Source: Physcomitrium patens (Eukaryota > Streptophyta > Bryopsida > Funariales > Funariaceae). From it: a stretch of DNA of 64,000 nt. The translations under genes and the position numbers were made by a program. Of the stretch, positions 33,299 to 46,265 are shown in pieces (the stretch's first letter is position 1; each line of letters starts with the position of its first letter). Under the pieces are notes generated by a model. The model saw only the letters and a list, made by a program, of their open reading frames with translations. It was not told the DNA's origin and made no database searches. The stretch covers positions 11,636,496-11,700,495 of the forward strand of contig NC_037267.1 of the NCBI RefSeq assembly GCF_000002425.4. The letters are read 5' to 3'.

Positions 33299-33646
33299 AT
33301 TGAAGAAACACAATAAGCAAGACACAAGTAAGTAGAAATCAACAAGGTTAGACACAAGACAAGTGTAGAATGAGATGCCTCTCACTTCCAACATCCTTTA
33401 CTTATAGGTAGAGTTTACATCTATTGTTGCTCAATTTTATTCTCATTCATCCTTATTTCATCCAATTAAATCCTAGATTCTACTTAACATAGCCGCTACT
33501 CCAAATCATACTTGCTACTTAACTTCACTGCCACTATAAATCCTAGCCGCCACCTTGATAACTTTTCTATTACCTTTTGCTACCTTTTAATCATTAGCAA
33601 CTTACATTAGATAATATCTTTTATTTGTCCAATATTTACTTAGTCA
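33299..33646 (-). repeat. 3' LTR of element G
   Basis: Read on the minus strand it begins TGACTAAGTAAATATTGG directly after GCAAAGTGGGAG, a typical copia PPT, and ends CTTCA. The short duplicated words CTAGCCGC are shared with the right LTR. Confidence 0.8.
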
Positions 33647-33659
33647 CTCCCACTTTGCT

Positions 33660-34755
33660 ATTGATTAAAGGTTTCTAATCCTAATGTCTTTGTCAATTTG
33701 TAATGTCTATTCTTCACCAATGCTTTTGTAAGCAAATCAACAAGCATGTCTTCCATTGTACAATACTTCATATCAATCACTCCCATTTCAATCTTTTTTT
33801 ATATGAAGTGATGTTGAATGTCAATGTATTTTATCCTTAAATGATACTTTGGATTCTTTGTAAAAGTAAGGAATCTTGGATTGTCATACTTCATTGAAGT
33901 TGCTTCTAATTACACAAGTTCAATATCTTCTAAAACTTGTCTTAGCCATATTGCCTCCATTGTACGATGACTTGTTGCCATATACTTTGCTTCCATTGTT
34001 GACCTTGTAATTTTTGGTTGTCTCTAGCAATTCCATGAAATTGCTCCCACTCCAACAAAAAACACATATCCCGTTGTTGACCTTCTATCATTTACATATC
34101 TAGTCCAATCCACATCACAATAACCATGCAATGCAATATTATCACCTACAAGGCAAAATTTGAAGTTCAAAGTACCTTTTAAATACCTCACGATTCTCTT
34201 AATGGTTGCCCAAAGGATTGGTCCAACCTTTGATATGTGTTGGCTCACAACACTCACCGCATATGCAAGATCCATCTTTGTGCCAACTATTGTATATATA
34301 AGTGAATTTAGTACTACCTTGTATGGAACATCTTTCATTTCATCTTTAACTTTAATAAACTCCTCATCAATGAGCTTCATCAATTTTATATTGGCCTCTA
34401 ATAGTGTTCCAATAGACTTACATTCTTCAATGTTGAATTGTTTCAATACTTCTTCAATATACTTCATTTGACTCAATATAATGATCTTCTTAGCTCGATC
34501 GTTCATAAACTCCACTTCTAAGAAATAGTAGAGCTGTTCCAAATCACTCATCTCAAATTCTTTTCTTAGCTTTGCCTTCAACCAATCCATCTTTTTTAAG
34601 GTCTTGGTCAAGTTGATTAAGTCATCAACATAGAAAATAACAATCAGCAAGAAGACTTTTGATTATATTACATACATGGAATGATTAGCATCAATTCTCA
34701 CAAATTTTTCATTCACAAAGAATGTATCGATGCGTTGGTACCATATCCTTGGTGA
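33660..34755 (-). pseudogene. pol: Element G: RT C-terminal part and RNase H
   Basis: One 208-codon open piece (34650-34024) reads FYVDDLI (the copia YVDD catalytic site), FEMSDLEQLYYFLEVEF, SLIYTIVGTKMDLAYAVSVVSQ and HGYCDVDWTRYVNDRRSTTGYVFFVG. Below 34024 comes a copia RNase H trace with MEAKYMATSH near 33970. Upstream of 34650 the reading continues as WYQRIDTFFVNEKFVRIDANHSM to the F insertion. Stops break the frame. Confidence 0.88.
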
Positions 34756-35316
34756 TGTCACGGCCATAATCATATAAGCTAATAATTACATATAGAAATA
34801 GGTAGAAGTAAGTAAAAGTAGATAAAAGTAAGTTAATTCAATAATATTTAATATGGAAGCTTCCTAGAAACTTCTTACATGCTGCTTTGACTTCATAGGT
34901 GTCTTTAATTGACTTTTTGGATTAGAAACGTGGTCAACAAGTTGGCCATGTGCCATACATGTTGTAAGCTTGAAGATCAAGTTAATTATGTGGCCCACAC
35001 GTAGAAAAACTTGCCTTGTAAGTCAAGGCATGTGTCCTTCAAAGTCAACACATATTGGAGGCCCTATAGAATGTCGCCACATAGCCCCTAGTTAGATAGT
35101 ATATATAGAGACAAGAGTGAAGGCTTCTTCACTCTTGTCAACTCCTTTCTTGGTTCTAGTCTAGTTTCAAGGGTCTCTAGTTTTCTTGTCTTTTGGCAAT
35201 AGCCATTCCAATTTCTCTTTCAATATATATACTTATTTATATATATTTCGTTACCTCTCTTTGAGTGAAGGCTCATTTGTCTAAATTGTTTTTTCATCGA
35301 GTTCTTGTCCTTGACA
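34756..35316 (+). repeat. 5' LTR of element F
   Basis: 561 bp, TGTCACGGCC to CCTTGACA. TATATATA begins at 35100, ACTCTTGTCAA at 35131-35141 (31 nt on), and the matching TTGACAAGAGT at 35319-35329, two bases past the LTR. Confidence 0.95.
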
Positions 35317-35528
35317 GATTGACAAGAGTACACCTACAATATCAGAGCTTTGTCTAATCTTGATTAAGAGTGGATTATCTCTTTTTCTTGATAAGATATA
35401 AGCATATTAGAAGTTGCGGATTACCCTCTTCTAAACTGATATTGTCCTTAATATTTTCTTTGTCCACAAGTCCTCTCTTCTATTTGTCTTGAGCGATATT
35501 AGACATCTTCCTTCTTCTAAGTCTTATC

Positions 35529-36534
35529 ATGGCAGAACTTGTTGAAATGAAGAGTGCAATGGCACAAATGCAAGAGCAATTGAGGGAGTTAATGCTTGCA
35601 ATGCATCAACTCAATTTACCACGACAAGGAGCAACAAGATTGGCAAGAAGTGAAGATATAAAAATGGTTGGAACTGCTTCAACATCTGTACCAAACCATG
35701 TCCTTTCTCCTATGGTGGAACGCCCTTCAAATGTTAGAGCACTAAGAATTGCCCTACCCGAGAAGTTTGATGGCACCAGATCCAAGTTTCGAGGATTTAT
35801 CAATCAGGTGCAACTTGTGATTGAACTTCAACCCCAAAGCTATCCAACTCCAAGATCACAAGTTAGATTCATTAGTACGCTTCTTTCAGGTTCAGCACTA
35901 TCGTGGTTTTCATCTTTTCTTGAACGACGAGATCCAATATTGGATAATCTAGAGGCTTTTTTGGTGGAGTTTTGATCCATGTATGGAGAACATGATGCAA
36001 TTCATGTGATAACCAATAAGATCCGTATTTTACGACAAGGCAATCGATCAATAACGTTATATGCTTCACAATTGATAACTTGCAACTGATATCAAGTGAG
36101 ATGATGCTGCACTTATTAGCCAATTTCTCTATGGATTACAATATGAGGTAAAAAAATTAATGCTCAACTTACCTGATCTTCAAACATTGAGTCAAGCGAT
36201 TGACTTTGCTGTGAAGTGTGACAATCGCCTTTTTGAATTCCGATCTGAGAACCATACAAGTGGACCTCAACGTTACTATAATTCAATGGCAACACCAACA
36301 CCTCTTCAACACATACATTCGGAAGTAGAGGATATGCAAATTAATGCAATACGTTTCAAACCTCTTACTGAGCAAGAAAAGACTCATCGTCGTCAAGAAA
36401 GATTATGTTTATATTGTGGATATTCAAAGCACACTGCTCAACATTGTCCAAAGAAATGACGCAATCACAAAATGAGGAATATGGCTGTGAAAGAAGATAA
36501 TATGTCGGAAAACGAGTTTGTCCAGCTACAATAG
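35529..36534 (+). pseudogene. gag: gag of element F
   Basis: Same start (MAELVEMKSAMAQMQEQ) and same terminal TAG as A and E. A TGA at about 35973 and a 2-bp loss near 36073 break the frame; the reading resumes at 36160 with LPDLQTLSQAIDFAVKCDN. The knuckle CLYCGYSKHTAQHC is at about 36409-36450. Confidence 0.92.
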
Positions 36535-36539
36535 GGACC

Positions 36540-39500
36540 GTGTGGCTGGAACCTTGTACAACTTCTAGTAAAGGTCCTATTCACTCCTCAGAGCCCTCTT
36601 TTTTTTTTACATTAAATGTTATTTTAGGATCTAAATATTACAAAGTCTCTGCCTTCTTAGATTCAGGAGCCTCAACGTGTTTTTTAGATGAAGAATTTAC
36701 TAAAAAATATAGCATATCTTTAGTAAAGAAAACTAAATCTGTTCATGTAGAGGTCACAGATGGTCGTCCATTGTCTTCTGGAGATATTACTCACGAAACC
36801 CTTCCTATAGAAGTAATAATCAATGGTCATAATAGTTTTGTAGTATTTAATATCATTAGATCTCCCTCTAATCTAGCCATTTTAGATTTATCGTGGTTAA
36901 AAAAATACAACCCTCAAATAGACTGGATTTCTCAAATTCTCACTCTCTCTAAAAGTATAACTAACAGTGTAGTTAAGCAAGTAGAGAGTCATAAGTCCAG
37001 TTCAATTAAACCCATATTCATAGGTGCAAAAGCTTTCTTGCATGCTGCTATGAAAGAATCACCATACATTATTTATGCTACACCCGTTTCTACTGGTGAA
37101 AAGACTTCAAGTGACATTCCAAGCCAATATCAAGAATTTCAAGATGTATTTGAAAAAAAGAATATGGATACACTCTCGGAACATCGTCCCTATGATTGTT
37201 CAATTGACCTTCAAGAAGGAGCACAACCGCCATTCAGACTAATCTATAGTTTATCACAAAATGAGTTGGCTGAACTCAAGGAGTATATTGAAGAAAATCT
37301 AGCCAAGAATTTCATACGCCATTCTAAATCTCCGGCAGGAGCTCGAATTCTATTTGTGAAGAAAAAAGATGGATCATTGCAGATGTGTGTTGATTATCGA
37401 GGACTCAACAAGATTACCATCAAAAATAGGTATCCATTACATTTAATATCTAGACTTCTTGATCAGCTGAATCAAGCTAAGATCTATACAAAAATAGTTC
37501 TTCGGGGAGCATACAATCTAGTACGCATCAAAGAAGGAGATGAATGGAAGACTGTATTTTGAACTAGGTATGGACATTTTGAATACAACGTCATGCCTTT
37601 TGGACTTACAAATGCACTGACAGCTTTTCAACATCTAATGAATGATGTTTTTTGAGAGTTTTTGGACGATTTTGTGGTATATTATCTAGACGACATCTTG
37701 ATCTATTCTAAGAATTCAAAAGAATATGAACTTCATGTTCGTCGTGTGTTACAAAAATTAAGAGATGCAAGACTCTATGTCAAGATAGAAAAGTGTGTAT
37801 TCCACACTACTCAAGTCGATTTCTTAGGTTACATCATTTCAAATGATGAACTTATGATGGATCCTAAGAAAGTTCAAACTATTATAGACTGGAAGATCCC
37901 AAAAACGGTAAGAGATGTCCAATGTTTTTTGGGATTTGCCAACTACTATCGGATCTTCATCAAAGACTTCTCTCGAGTTGCAGCTCCACTTATACGTTTG
38001 ACTTATAAAGACAAAATCTAAAGGAATCAAGAAGCGGAAGTTGCTTTTGAATCTTTGAAGACAGCGTTTGTTTCTGCACCAATCTTGTATCGTGTTGATT
38101 TTTCCAAAGCATTCTTTATGGAAACAGATGCATCACACTTTGCTCTGGGTGCGATTTTATCACAAATGGGAACAGATGACAAACTTCATCCAGTAGCCTT
38201 TTATTCAAAAAAATTCTCAGCAGAAGAAATCAATTATGAGATCCACGACAAAGAACTTCTTGCAATTATGGATTCTTTTTAAGAATGGCGTCATTATCTA
38301 GAAGGCGCTTCTAGTCCAGTCACCGTATATACGGATCACAAGAACCTCAAATATTTTATGTCAGCACGTATATTAAATCGTCACTAAGCTCGTTGGAGCA
38401 TGTCTTTATCAAGATTCGAGTTCATTATCACTCATCGGCCAGGAAAATAACAAGGTTTATCCGATGCCTTGTCTAGATGTTCTTATCTTGCACCAAAAGA
38501 AAGAAATGTAGCTTTTGAATAATAAAGAACGGTTCTCTTGAAGCCGGAACAATTTCATCTTCGAGCAATAAAATCAACATTGACTGTTGATTTAACTTTT
38601 CTTAAGCAAGTCTAGTTAAGTATGTCTTCAGACCCTCTTGTTCATGATATCAAGAACAATTCTTCTAAATCTCATGATCCATCTAAATTTGAATTCAAAA
38701 ACAACCTGCTCTATTTTGAAGGACACCTATATATTCCAGAAGGAGAAGCACGTTTACGTGTTCTTCAAGCTCGTCACGACTTCCCAGTAGTAGGACATTT
38801 TGGATATAATAAGACTTTGGAGCTGATATCTAGGGATTTTTGGTGGCCTCAAATGTAAAAGGTAGTCAAAGATTTTGTACAATCATGTGATGTTTCTTCA
38901 AGATCGAAAACTCCTCGTCATCGACTTTTTGGACTTCTTCAGCCATTACTCATTCCAGAACAACCATGGTCTTCTGTTTCTATGGACTTCATTATGGATC
39001 TTCCAATCTCAGGTTTTAATGACTCTATATTCGTGATAGTAGATCATTTTACCAAGATGGCACATTTTGTACCATGTACAAAATCTATCACAGGTGAAGA
39101 AACAGTTAAGCTCTTTCTTGACAATATCTATTGCTATCATGGATTATCCAAAGATATTATATCAGATAGGGGAATTCAATTTGTATCAAGGTTTTGGCAG
39201 ATTCTTTTTAAGATTCTTAAAATGGATATAAAACTATCTTTGGCATTCCATCCTCAAAGTGATGGACAAACGGAGCGTATTAATCAAGTTTTGGAGTAAT
39301 ATTTAAGATGTATCATTAATTACCAACAAGATGATTGGACAACTCTTTTGCCATTGGCAGAGTTTGCTTACAATAACACGGTACACTCTTCTACAAAACA
39401 AACACCTTTTTTTGCTAAGTATGATTATCATCCACGACTTGATACTTTTGACTTTTCAAAAGTTGATAATCTTGCTGCGAAAGATTTGGCAATTCATTTA

Positions 39501-40028
39501 TCAGAGCTACATGCAATGATGAAGGCGCAGTTAAAAGAGGCTCAAGAATAACAAAAGGCCAATGCGGATGTCTATCGAAAGGAACAACCATCATTTGTCT
39601 TGGGTGATAAGGTATGGCTACTTTGTCGCAATATCAAGACCACTCGTCCTTGTGACAAGTTGGACTATCGAAGGCTGGGACCATTTTCTATTTCTGCACA
39701 AATCAATCCAGTTACATATCGTTTACATCTACCGGAGTCAATGAAAATCCATCGAGTATTCCACGTATCTCTTCTTGAACCATACAAGACAGTGGACATA
39801 CCAAGATGACGACAAACTCCACCTCCTCCTATAGAAGTGGACAATAATGAAGAGTTTGAAGTAGAAGAAGTCTTAGATTCAAGGCGACGCCGAAATAAAT
39901 TAGAATATCTTGTCTATTGGCACAGATATGGTATTAGTGAATGCACATGGGAGCCAATAAAGAAACTTGCAAATGCAGTAAAAGTGGTGGAGGCTTTTCA
40001 TCGATGACATCCATCAAAATCAAGATGA
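36540..40028 (+). pseudogene. pol: pol of element F
   Basis: 3489 bp, the same as A and E, with about a dozen in-frame stops (for example 37560, 38019, 38280, 38856, 39297, 39549, 39807). Protease DSGASTCF (near 36660), [14 protein letters not shown] (near 37680), RNase H METDASHFALG (near 38120), integrase SMDFIMDLP, SDRGIQF, DGQTERINQ, and a decayed chromodomain (RYGISECTWEP near 39925-39955). Confidence 0.93.
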
Positions 40029-40122
40029 AAACCTTCTTTATAAAAGAAACAACATCTAGGCAAGATAACATTCTACTTTCAATTCTTGTTCGTAGCTTCG
40101 TTGTAGTAGTGGCGCTCAGGAG

Positions 40123-40545
40123 ATGGAGAACTAACAACCAGCGGATTCAACTCAAGAGCCTTCATTTGCTGACCTGTCGGACGAGACATTACAATTGTCA
40201 CAACCTTCAAGACGACGCAATCGAGATGAAGATCTTCAAGAACGACATGTTCTTTCTCGAATAAATGGTAAGATACAACGCGTTTGGTATCACGATTTGG
40301 GAAGGGACTCTCGATGTTTGGTGATTGTGCTAGAGGTAGGAATAATTCTTGATGGTGTTCCAAATATTCTATTCGAAGGAAGTTACGAAGGCCTTAACAA
40401 TGATCAAATAAGTGGGTGGTCTTCCCGCCCTGGTATGGGACACTACCGATGGTTGAGAGGCCCTATCAATCATCTTCAAAGAGAACAAAGATCAGAGTAT
40501 GTGGCGAATACAATTCGTCGCATCATAGATTTCCTCAATATATGA
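40123..40545 (+). pseudogene. ORF3 of element F, stop at codon 4
   Basis: 423 bp, collinear with E. The fourth codon is TAA where E has CAA. A further stop lies near 40260 (TAA). The last 90 codons, from about 40270, are open and end SEYVANTIRRIIDFLNI. The conserved C-terminal half differs little from that of A. Confidence 0.85.
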
Positions 40546-40586
40546 TGACCGCTCTTCGTGGAACTCGTCTCTAGAAAGGGGGATAA

Positions 40587-41147
40587 TGTCACGGCCATAA
40601 TCATGTAAGCTAATAATTATAAATAGAAATAGGTAGAAATAAGTAAAAGTAGATAAAAGTAAGTTCATTCTATAATATTTAATATGGAAGCTTCCTAAAA
40701 ACTTCCTAGATGCTGCTTTGAATTCATAGGTGTCTTTAATTGACTTTTTGGATTATAAACACGGTCAACAAGTTGGCCATGTGCCACACATGTTGTTAGC
40801 TTGAAGATCAAGCTAATTATGTGGCCCACACGTAGAAAAACTTGCCTTGTAAGTCAAGGCATGTGTCCTTCAAAGTCAACACATATTGGAGGCCCTATAG
40901 AATGTCGTCACGTAGCCCCTAGTTAGATAGTATATATAGAGACAAGAGTGAAGGCTTCTTCACTCTTGTCAACTCCTTTCTTGGTTCTAGTCTAGTTTCA
41001 AGGGTCTCTAGTTTTCTTGTCTTTTGGCAATAGCCATTCCAGTTCGTCTTTCAATATATATACTTGTTTATATATATTTCGTTACCTCTCTTTGAGTGAA
41101 GGCTCACTTGTCTAAATTGTTTTTTCATCAAGTTCTTGTCCTTGACA
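40587..41147 (+). repeat. 3' LTR of element F
   Basis: 561 bp, preceded by the PPT at 40573-40586 (AGAAAGGGGGATAA). Several differences from the 5' LTR, so F is older than A and E. Confidence 0.95.
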
Positions 41148-41753
41148 TATGATTTCTTGAGTCCATACAATGATTTCTTCAACTTATAAATAAGGTGTTG
41201 TTTGCCTTTAATAAATCCTTGAGGTTGATCCATATAGATGTCTTCTTCCAACTTTCCATTTAAGAAAGTCGTTTTCACATCCATTTCATGCATCTCCAAG
41301 TCCATTGCTGCTCTAATTGCCATAATGGTTCTAATAGTGGTAAATTTTTTTATGGAAACAAATATCTCATTATAATCAATACCAACAACTTGTTAATAGC
41401 CTTTGGCAATTAATCTTACTTTATACCTCACAATATTGCCCATTACATCCCTCTTTGTTCTAAACACCCACTTACAACCAATTGAAGCAATTTGGTGGAA
41501 GTTGAGTCAATTCCCATCTTCTATTATCCATGAGTGATTGATACTCTTCTTCCATGGCTTTCTCCTGCTTCAAAGCATCCGTGGATTTCATTGCATCATA
41601 CAAACTCAATGGATCAGCAAGAAGTACAACATTGGTATGTTCTTCACTTACTTGAAGAAAGATAATATTCTTCCACCATATTGTTTTCTATCTCTCAAAC
41701 GATATCTCCTTTCATTTGAAGAAGACTCAACTTATTGTATTTTATGGTCTCCT

Positions 41754-41790
<37 letters not shown>

Positions 41791-41995
41791 GATAGTCTTT
41801 TCTCACTCAAAGGTTGATAATCCTCATCACCATCATCATCAACATCTTCATGCTCTTCATTTCTGGTCTTAGCATTTTTAAAGGCCTTATTGTCTACCTT
41901 CTTTGGCTCTTCATCTTCATTTCCACCTTTACAACCATCATTATTTTCATCTTCTTCCTTCTTTGCTGAATTTGAATATGTATCCTCAAACACAC
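41148..41995 (-). pseudogene. pol: Element G: integrase-RT linker and RT N-terminal part
   Basis: RT wording MDLEMHEMDVKTTFLNGKLEEDIYMDQPQGF (near 41300-41200, catalytic D in VKTTFLNG) is typical of copia. It ends at KSLYGLKKS, where F inserted. Upstream is an acidic linker (DDDGDED, near 41835) and a run of 31 T at 41757-41787 that would encode poly-lysine on the minus strand. Confidence 0.88.
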
Positions 41996-42038
41996 CATTA
42001 CTCTCACTTGGATATATTTCTAAATACTCACAAGTACT

Positions 42039-43313
42039 CTAGTGCTCCAAAAACTCAACATCACAACTTTTGATGATCTTTTTGGTCTCCAAATATGTGA
42101 GCCTAAAAGCCTTTGTACCTTCATAATATCCAACAAATATATATTTTGTACTTTTTGTATTAAATTTTGATCTCATACAATCTCGTGTCTTTGCATATGC
42201 TATGCATACAAAAGTTCTTATGTGTGAAATATAAGGTTTTCTCCTATTCCAAGCTTCTATAGAAGTTTTTGATATAAGTGTACTTATAGGGCATCTATTC
42301 TTTTTATATACTGCTATTACCATAGCTTCTATCCAATATTCAAATCCAAGATTTTGTACATATAGTATACTCTTTGTCATCTCCACAATGGTGCGAAATG
42401 CTCTTTTAGCAAGTCCATTTTATTGTAGAGTGTAAGGAATGGAGGTTTGTCTTGTAATACCATACATCTTAAAGAAATAATTGAATTGCTTTGACATAAA
42501 CTCACTTTCATTATTTGTATGTAATATCTTGATTTTGCACTCACATTTCTTCTTCTCAAGTGTCTTAAACTCCTTAAATCTTGTGAAACACTCACTCAAT
42601 ATTTTGAGGATAAAAATCTACACTTTCTTTGAAAAATCATCAATGAATGTGACAAAGTACATTGCACCTCCTATTGATGGTGTCTTCATAGGTCCAAAAA
42701 CATCAAAATGGACTATCTCTAATAATTTGGTTGCACGTATTGCAACTCCACTTGAAAATGTAGCCCTTTGTTGTTTGTCTTGAATATAACCTTCACAAGC
42801 AAGTATCATAGCATTGTCACTTATATACCCAAGATCTAAGCCACTTACTATGGATTGGAGCTCCTTCATGTTCGTGTCATTCAAATGACTAAAGCATTAA
42901 TGTCAAATATCAAACTTGTCTTGATATCGAGGAAATTCAGCAAATGTTGCCACTTCAACTCCATTCACCTTCTTACACTTAATGAAGTAGAGGTTGCCAT
43001 TTCTAAAGCCCTTTGTAACATTATCTCCTTTCGATGTCTTCACAAAACACCGATTCTTATCAAATTGCACTTTACAACCATATAAAATACGTTTATTCAC
43101 CGAGAAGAGGTTTTTCTTCATTTTTGGTATATGAAAGATGTCCTTCAATCTGATCCTCTTAGTTTGGCCTTTCACAATGAACTCTACTATAATAGAGCAT
43201 GTTTCAATAGCTTGTACTAAGCCATTATCTTCCATGAGTATATTTGTTGCTGAAATTTCTTCATAAGTGTCAAATGAATATTTGTATGGAGTCATGTGCT
43301 TGGTGGTATCCAA
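42039..43313 (-). pseudogene. pol: Element G: protease and integrase
   Basis: From 43313: the protease site decayed to DTTKHMT (family DSGATNHM-like), then the GAG-pre-integrase segment (FSVNKRILYGCKVQF), integrase HHCC residues near 42880-42800, FDVFGPMKTPSIGGAMYFVTFIDDFSK (catalytic D, near 42700), and the copia integrase tail RKPYISHIRTFVCIAY (near 42230-42185). Broken into three open pieces. Confidence 0.88.
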
Positions 43314-43322
43314 ATCAATAAT

Positions 43323-44152
43323 TCACTTAGATATGGCAACCATGGAAGTACCTTTACTTGCCATGAATGCATAATCATCACTTCCATATTCATCATGAGC
43401 ATTTTTTATACTTTCTCTATCTCCTTTCTTAGGCTTATAGCAATTTCTAGAAAAATGACATAGTTTTCTACAAATGAAGTAAGTTCTTATATTGCTACAT
43501 TGGTTAGAATAACTTCTCTTTCCTTGTCTAAGAAAGAGAGCCGAATCCTCACTTTGAGGCTCTTTTTCTTTCCTCTTGGTCACTTCATGAGTAAGTCTTA
43601 CCATCACATGATCCATTGTGAGTTCTTTTACTTTGATGGATTCCAATGCCATAATAAAGTAGTTTTAGGACTTAGAAAGGCTCATAAGTAAGGTCATGAC
43701 AATATCACTCTCTTCTAAAAGCTTGTCAATAATTGCATGTTGATTAGCAAGGATCTTTACCTTATTGATATGAGCCATGAGGTCATTACCTTCTTCCATC
43801 TTGCAAGTGAAGAATTTCCTCTTTGTGAAGATGATATTGGATAAGTTCTTACTCTCATATATGTTGCAAACGATCTTCCATCTTCTAGTGGTTCTTTGTA
43901 AGAGATAATTTGAGAAAAATTGGCTTCATCCAAATTGGTGGCAATCATACCAAAAGCCTTCTTTTCATATCTTATAAAGTCTTTTCTCTTTTTAGCATCA
44001 GCATGCATGCTTGGAGACTCTTCACTTTCATCTACAATGTTTCAAAGATCCAAAGATGCCAATAAAAGCTCCATTTTTACCTTTCAATGGTAGAAATTGT
44101 CACCTTTAAACTTTTCAATCACTCTCAAACCTTCACCCTCACTAGAAGCCAT
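43323..44152 (-). pseudogene. gag: Element G: gag
   Basis: Starts MASSEGEGLRVIEKFKGDNF at 44152, a copia gag opening (KFDGxNFxxWK-like). Stops near 44090 and 44040. The knuckle region reads YFICRKLCHFSRNC near 43470, in which the first cysteine of CCHC has become tyrosine. Confidence 0.85.
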
Positions 44153-44647
44153 GGCTAAGAATAGGTCTATTAAAAAATATCAAAAAAAAAGAGTCTCTAT
44201 GTGCTTAAAATCACCAAAATGATTTTACACTAGCAAAATCTGAAAATGCCCTCTTGTGATTAAATGAATGTTTCTTCACTTTAAACACTCCCAACTCAAC
44301 TTTCAAAGCTTCTAATAAGTATGTGGACTCCAATCAGCCTCACTATCAAGTTTTTTAACTCATAAAATTCACTTTCTTACTAAAACTTCTATAACACCAA
44401 AGACACTATTAAGGTCTTTGTATAAGGTCTAAATCACTCAATCCTAAAAATTAAGAATCTTCAAACAAATGTTAGGGATCTATAAGGCCCAAATCAAAAC
44501 CTTCACAAGCCAAAATATAAGATTAGATCATACAAATCCTAACATCAGCAAACACCATGAGATCTATTTTACACCAGAGCAACAACCAATAAATAACTTC
44601 AACTTACTTGAGAGGCATAATCAAGTGTATGTGGATCCATAATCTAT

Positions 44648-44994
44648 TGAAGAAATACAATAAGTAAGACACAAGTAAGTAGAAATCAATAAGATTAGAC
44701 ACAAAAGAAGTGTGGAATGAGATGCCTCTCACTTCCAACACCTTTTACTTATAGGTGGAATTTACATCCATTGTGGCTCAACTTCATTTTTATTCATCCT
44801 TACTTCATCTAACTAAACCTTAGATTACACTTAATCTAGCCGCCATTCCAAATCCTAGCCGCCACTTAACCTAGCCGCTACTATAAATCCTAGCCACTAC
44901 CTTGGTAACTTTCTTATTATTTTTTGCTATCCTTTAACCATTAACAACTTACGTTAAATAATATCTTTTATTTGTCCAATATTTATTTTATCAA
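44648..44994 (-). repeat. 5' LTR of element G
   Basis: Counterpart of 33299-33646 with scattered differences. No clear TGGTATCAGAGC site follows on the minus strand; the adjacent sequence is GATTATGGATCCACATAC. Confidence 0.8.
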
Positions 44995-45123
44995 AAGACT
45001 ATCAATATATTTGATCATTATTAAGGCCTTTGTAACTCTTTTCAAATAAAATATTTTAAATACCATCATGAATTGTTCCTACTTCTAATAAAATCATCTG
45101 ATACTAGGAGTATCTACTAAGGT
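44995..45123 (-). pseudogene. Element H: ORF3 middle part
   Basis: On the minus strand this matches ORF3 from LGRDSRCLVILLEVGT through SYEGLNNDQ (for example GGCCTTAATAATGATCAAAT at 45033-45014). Bounded by the LTRs of I on one side and G on the other. Confidence 0.8.
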
Positions 45124-45705
45124 TGTTAAAATAGGACTAATCTATCTCAAGTGTCCAAGATCCTTATAATTCACAGCAATATAAAATCTTATCACAAGGT
45201 AGGACAAACTAGACTAGAAAAAAACTAAATAGAACTAAACAGAATGGGATACAAAAGATAAAACTGAGCAACCAAAATTAGAACAAAGTAGAACAAAATA
45301 AGAAGATACAAAATCCAATTGTATTAAGAAAAAGGGTTCAAAGCCATACCTGACGAGATGCTCTAAAAAGCCTTGGCCAATCTTATTTATACTTTGTTCT
45401 ACCACCTTGGACATTCTAGAATGTTCTTAGATGATGAATCCTACTTGGATAACTACCTTAAACTCTTTCTAGAAGATTCTATAGTAAGCCCCACCTAGAA
45501 AACTGTTTTAAGTTTTTTTTAGAAGGTTCTATGGTAGATCCAACTTAGATAGCTATCTTAAACTCTTTTTAGAATGTTCTATAGTGGATCCTATCTGATC
45601 CACTAACCTAACCCCAATTCTAGAAACTTCCATAACATCTCAAACATGGTTCTAACTTTCTATCTCTATGTGTTAATAATACAAATATCTAATCTATACC
45701 TTGTT
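45124..45705 (-). repeat. 3' LTR of element I
   Basis: Matches 51776-52366 along its length with much divergence. A purine-rich GTAGAGGAGGA lies just inside on the minus strand (near 45715-45725), fitting a PPT. Confidence 0.7.
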
Positions 45706-45879
45706 ATAATTAATCCTCCTCTACTAATGTAGAACATCTTTATTTTGCTTCCAATAATATTTCCAAATAGTCTCTTGACAATGGATGAAGTTTTGTGTAG
45801 ATTCTCACATTACATCATAGATGGAATAACCTTTCCAAAGAATGTTGTATTGAAGTTGTAGATGTCCACTGCTATGGCA

Positions 45880-46265
45880 AAGATAGCAATGCTCTAAAAT
45901 GCTATCTATTTCATATTCTTATTAGTCATCAACTACAATTGGTGGTGGTAGTAGTTGAGATCGATCTGGAAAGAGCTTTGGCTTAATATGAAATTCTTTC
46001 AATTGCAAAACATGGAAGACTAGATGGACCCGAATATTTGGTTGAAGCTCGAGGCAATATATGACATCAAAAATTATTGTAGAAATGCAAAAAGGTTCAA
46101 GCCACCAAGGTGCTAGTTTATGAATTTGGATTGATGTAGCAAGTGGCAAGTTGACATTACAGAGTATTACTTAACAATCATCTTCTCAAAAGATCTTTTG
46201 TTGTTGATGGTTATCTGCATACTACTTTTATCAATTTTGTGCAATGTCATGATATAATACAACTA
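45880..46265 (-). pseudogene. pol: Element I: integrase C-terminal region
   Basis: The open piece 46149-45922 reads LAPWWLEPFCISTIIFDVIYCLELQPN then VHLVFHVLQLKEF, matching the FGPYxI...YxLxLP...HPVFHVSxLK segment after gypsy integrases. The reading continues to LPPPIVVDD. A chromodomain is not recognisable before the LTR. Confidence 0.75.

Larger units (their letters stand above)
34756..41147 (+). mobile_element. Element F: chromodomain gypsy element inside copia element G
   Basis: LTRs of 561 bp each (34756-35316; 40587-41147) and complete internal order. It sits in the copia RT between the codons for LKKS and PR; the flanks GGTGA (34751-34755) and TATGA (41148-41152) are a decayed TSD, since the uninterrupted copia reading predicts GGTGA. 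LTRs belong to the A type. Internal sequence is older than A or E, with many stops but no net indel in pol. Confidence 0.95.
33299..44994 (-). mobile_element. Element G: Ty1/copia element inside H ORF3
   Basis: LTRs at about 33299-33646 and 44648-44994 are each close to 346 bp and share long blocks (for example CACAAGTAAGTAGAAATCAA). Flanks AAGAT (33294-33298) and AAGAC (44995-44999) are a near-perfect TSD. Minus-strand order is gag, protease, integrase, RT, RNase H, the copia order. The PPT GTGGGAG lies next to the left LTR. Element F (34756-41147) splits the RT. Boundaries are uncertain by one or two bases. Confidence 0.9.

Noticed and set aside
45922-46149. Small ORF as an independent gene
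   Set aside because: Its wording (VFHVLQLKEF) is the post-integrase segment of gypsy pol, in frame context with element I.
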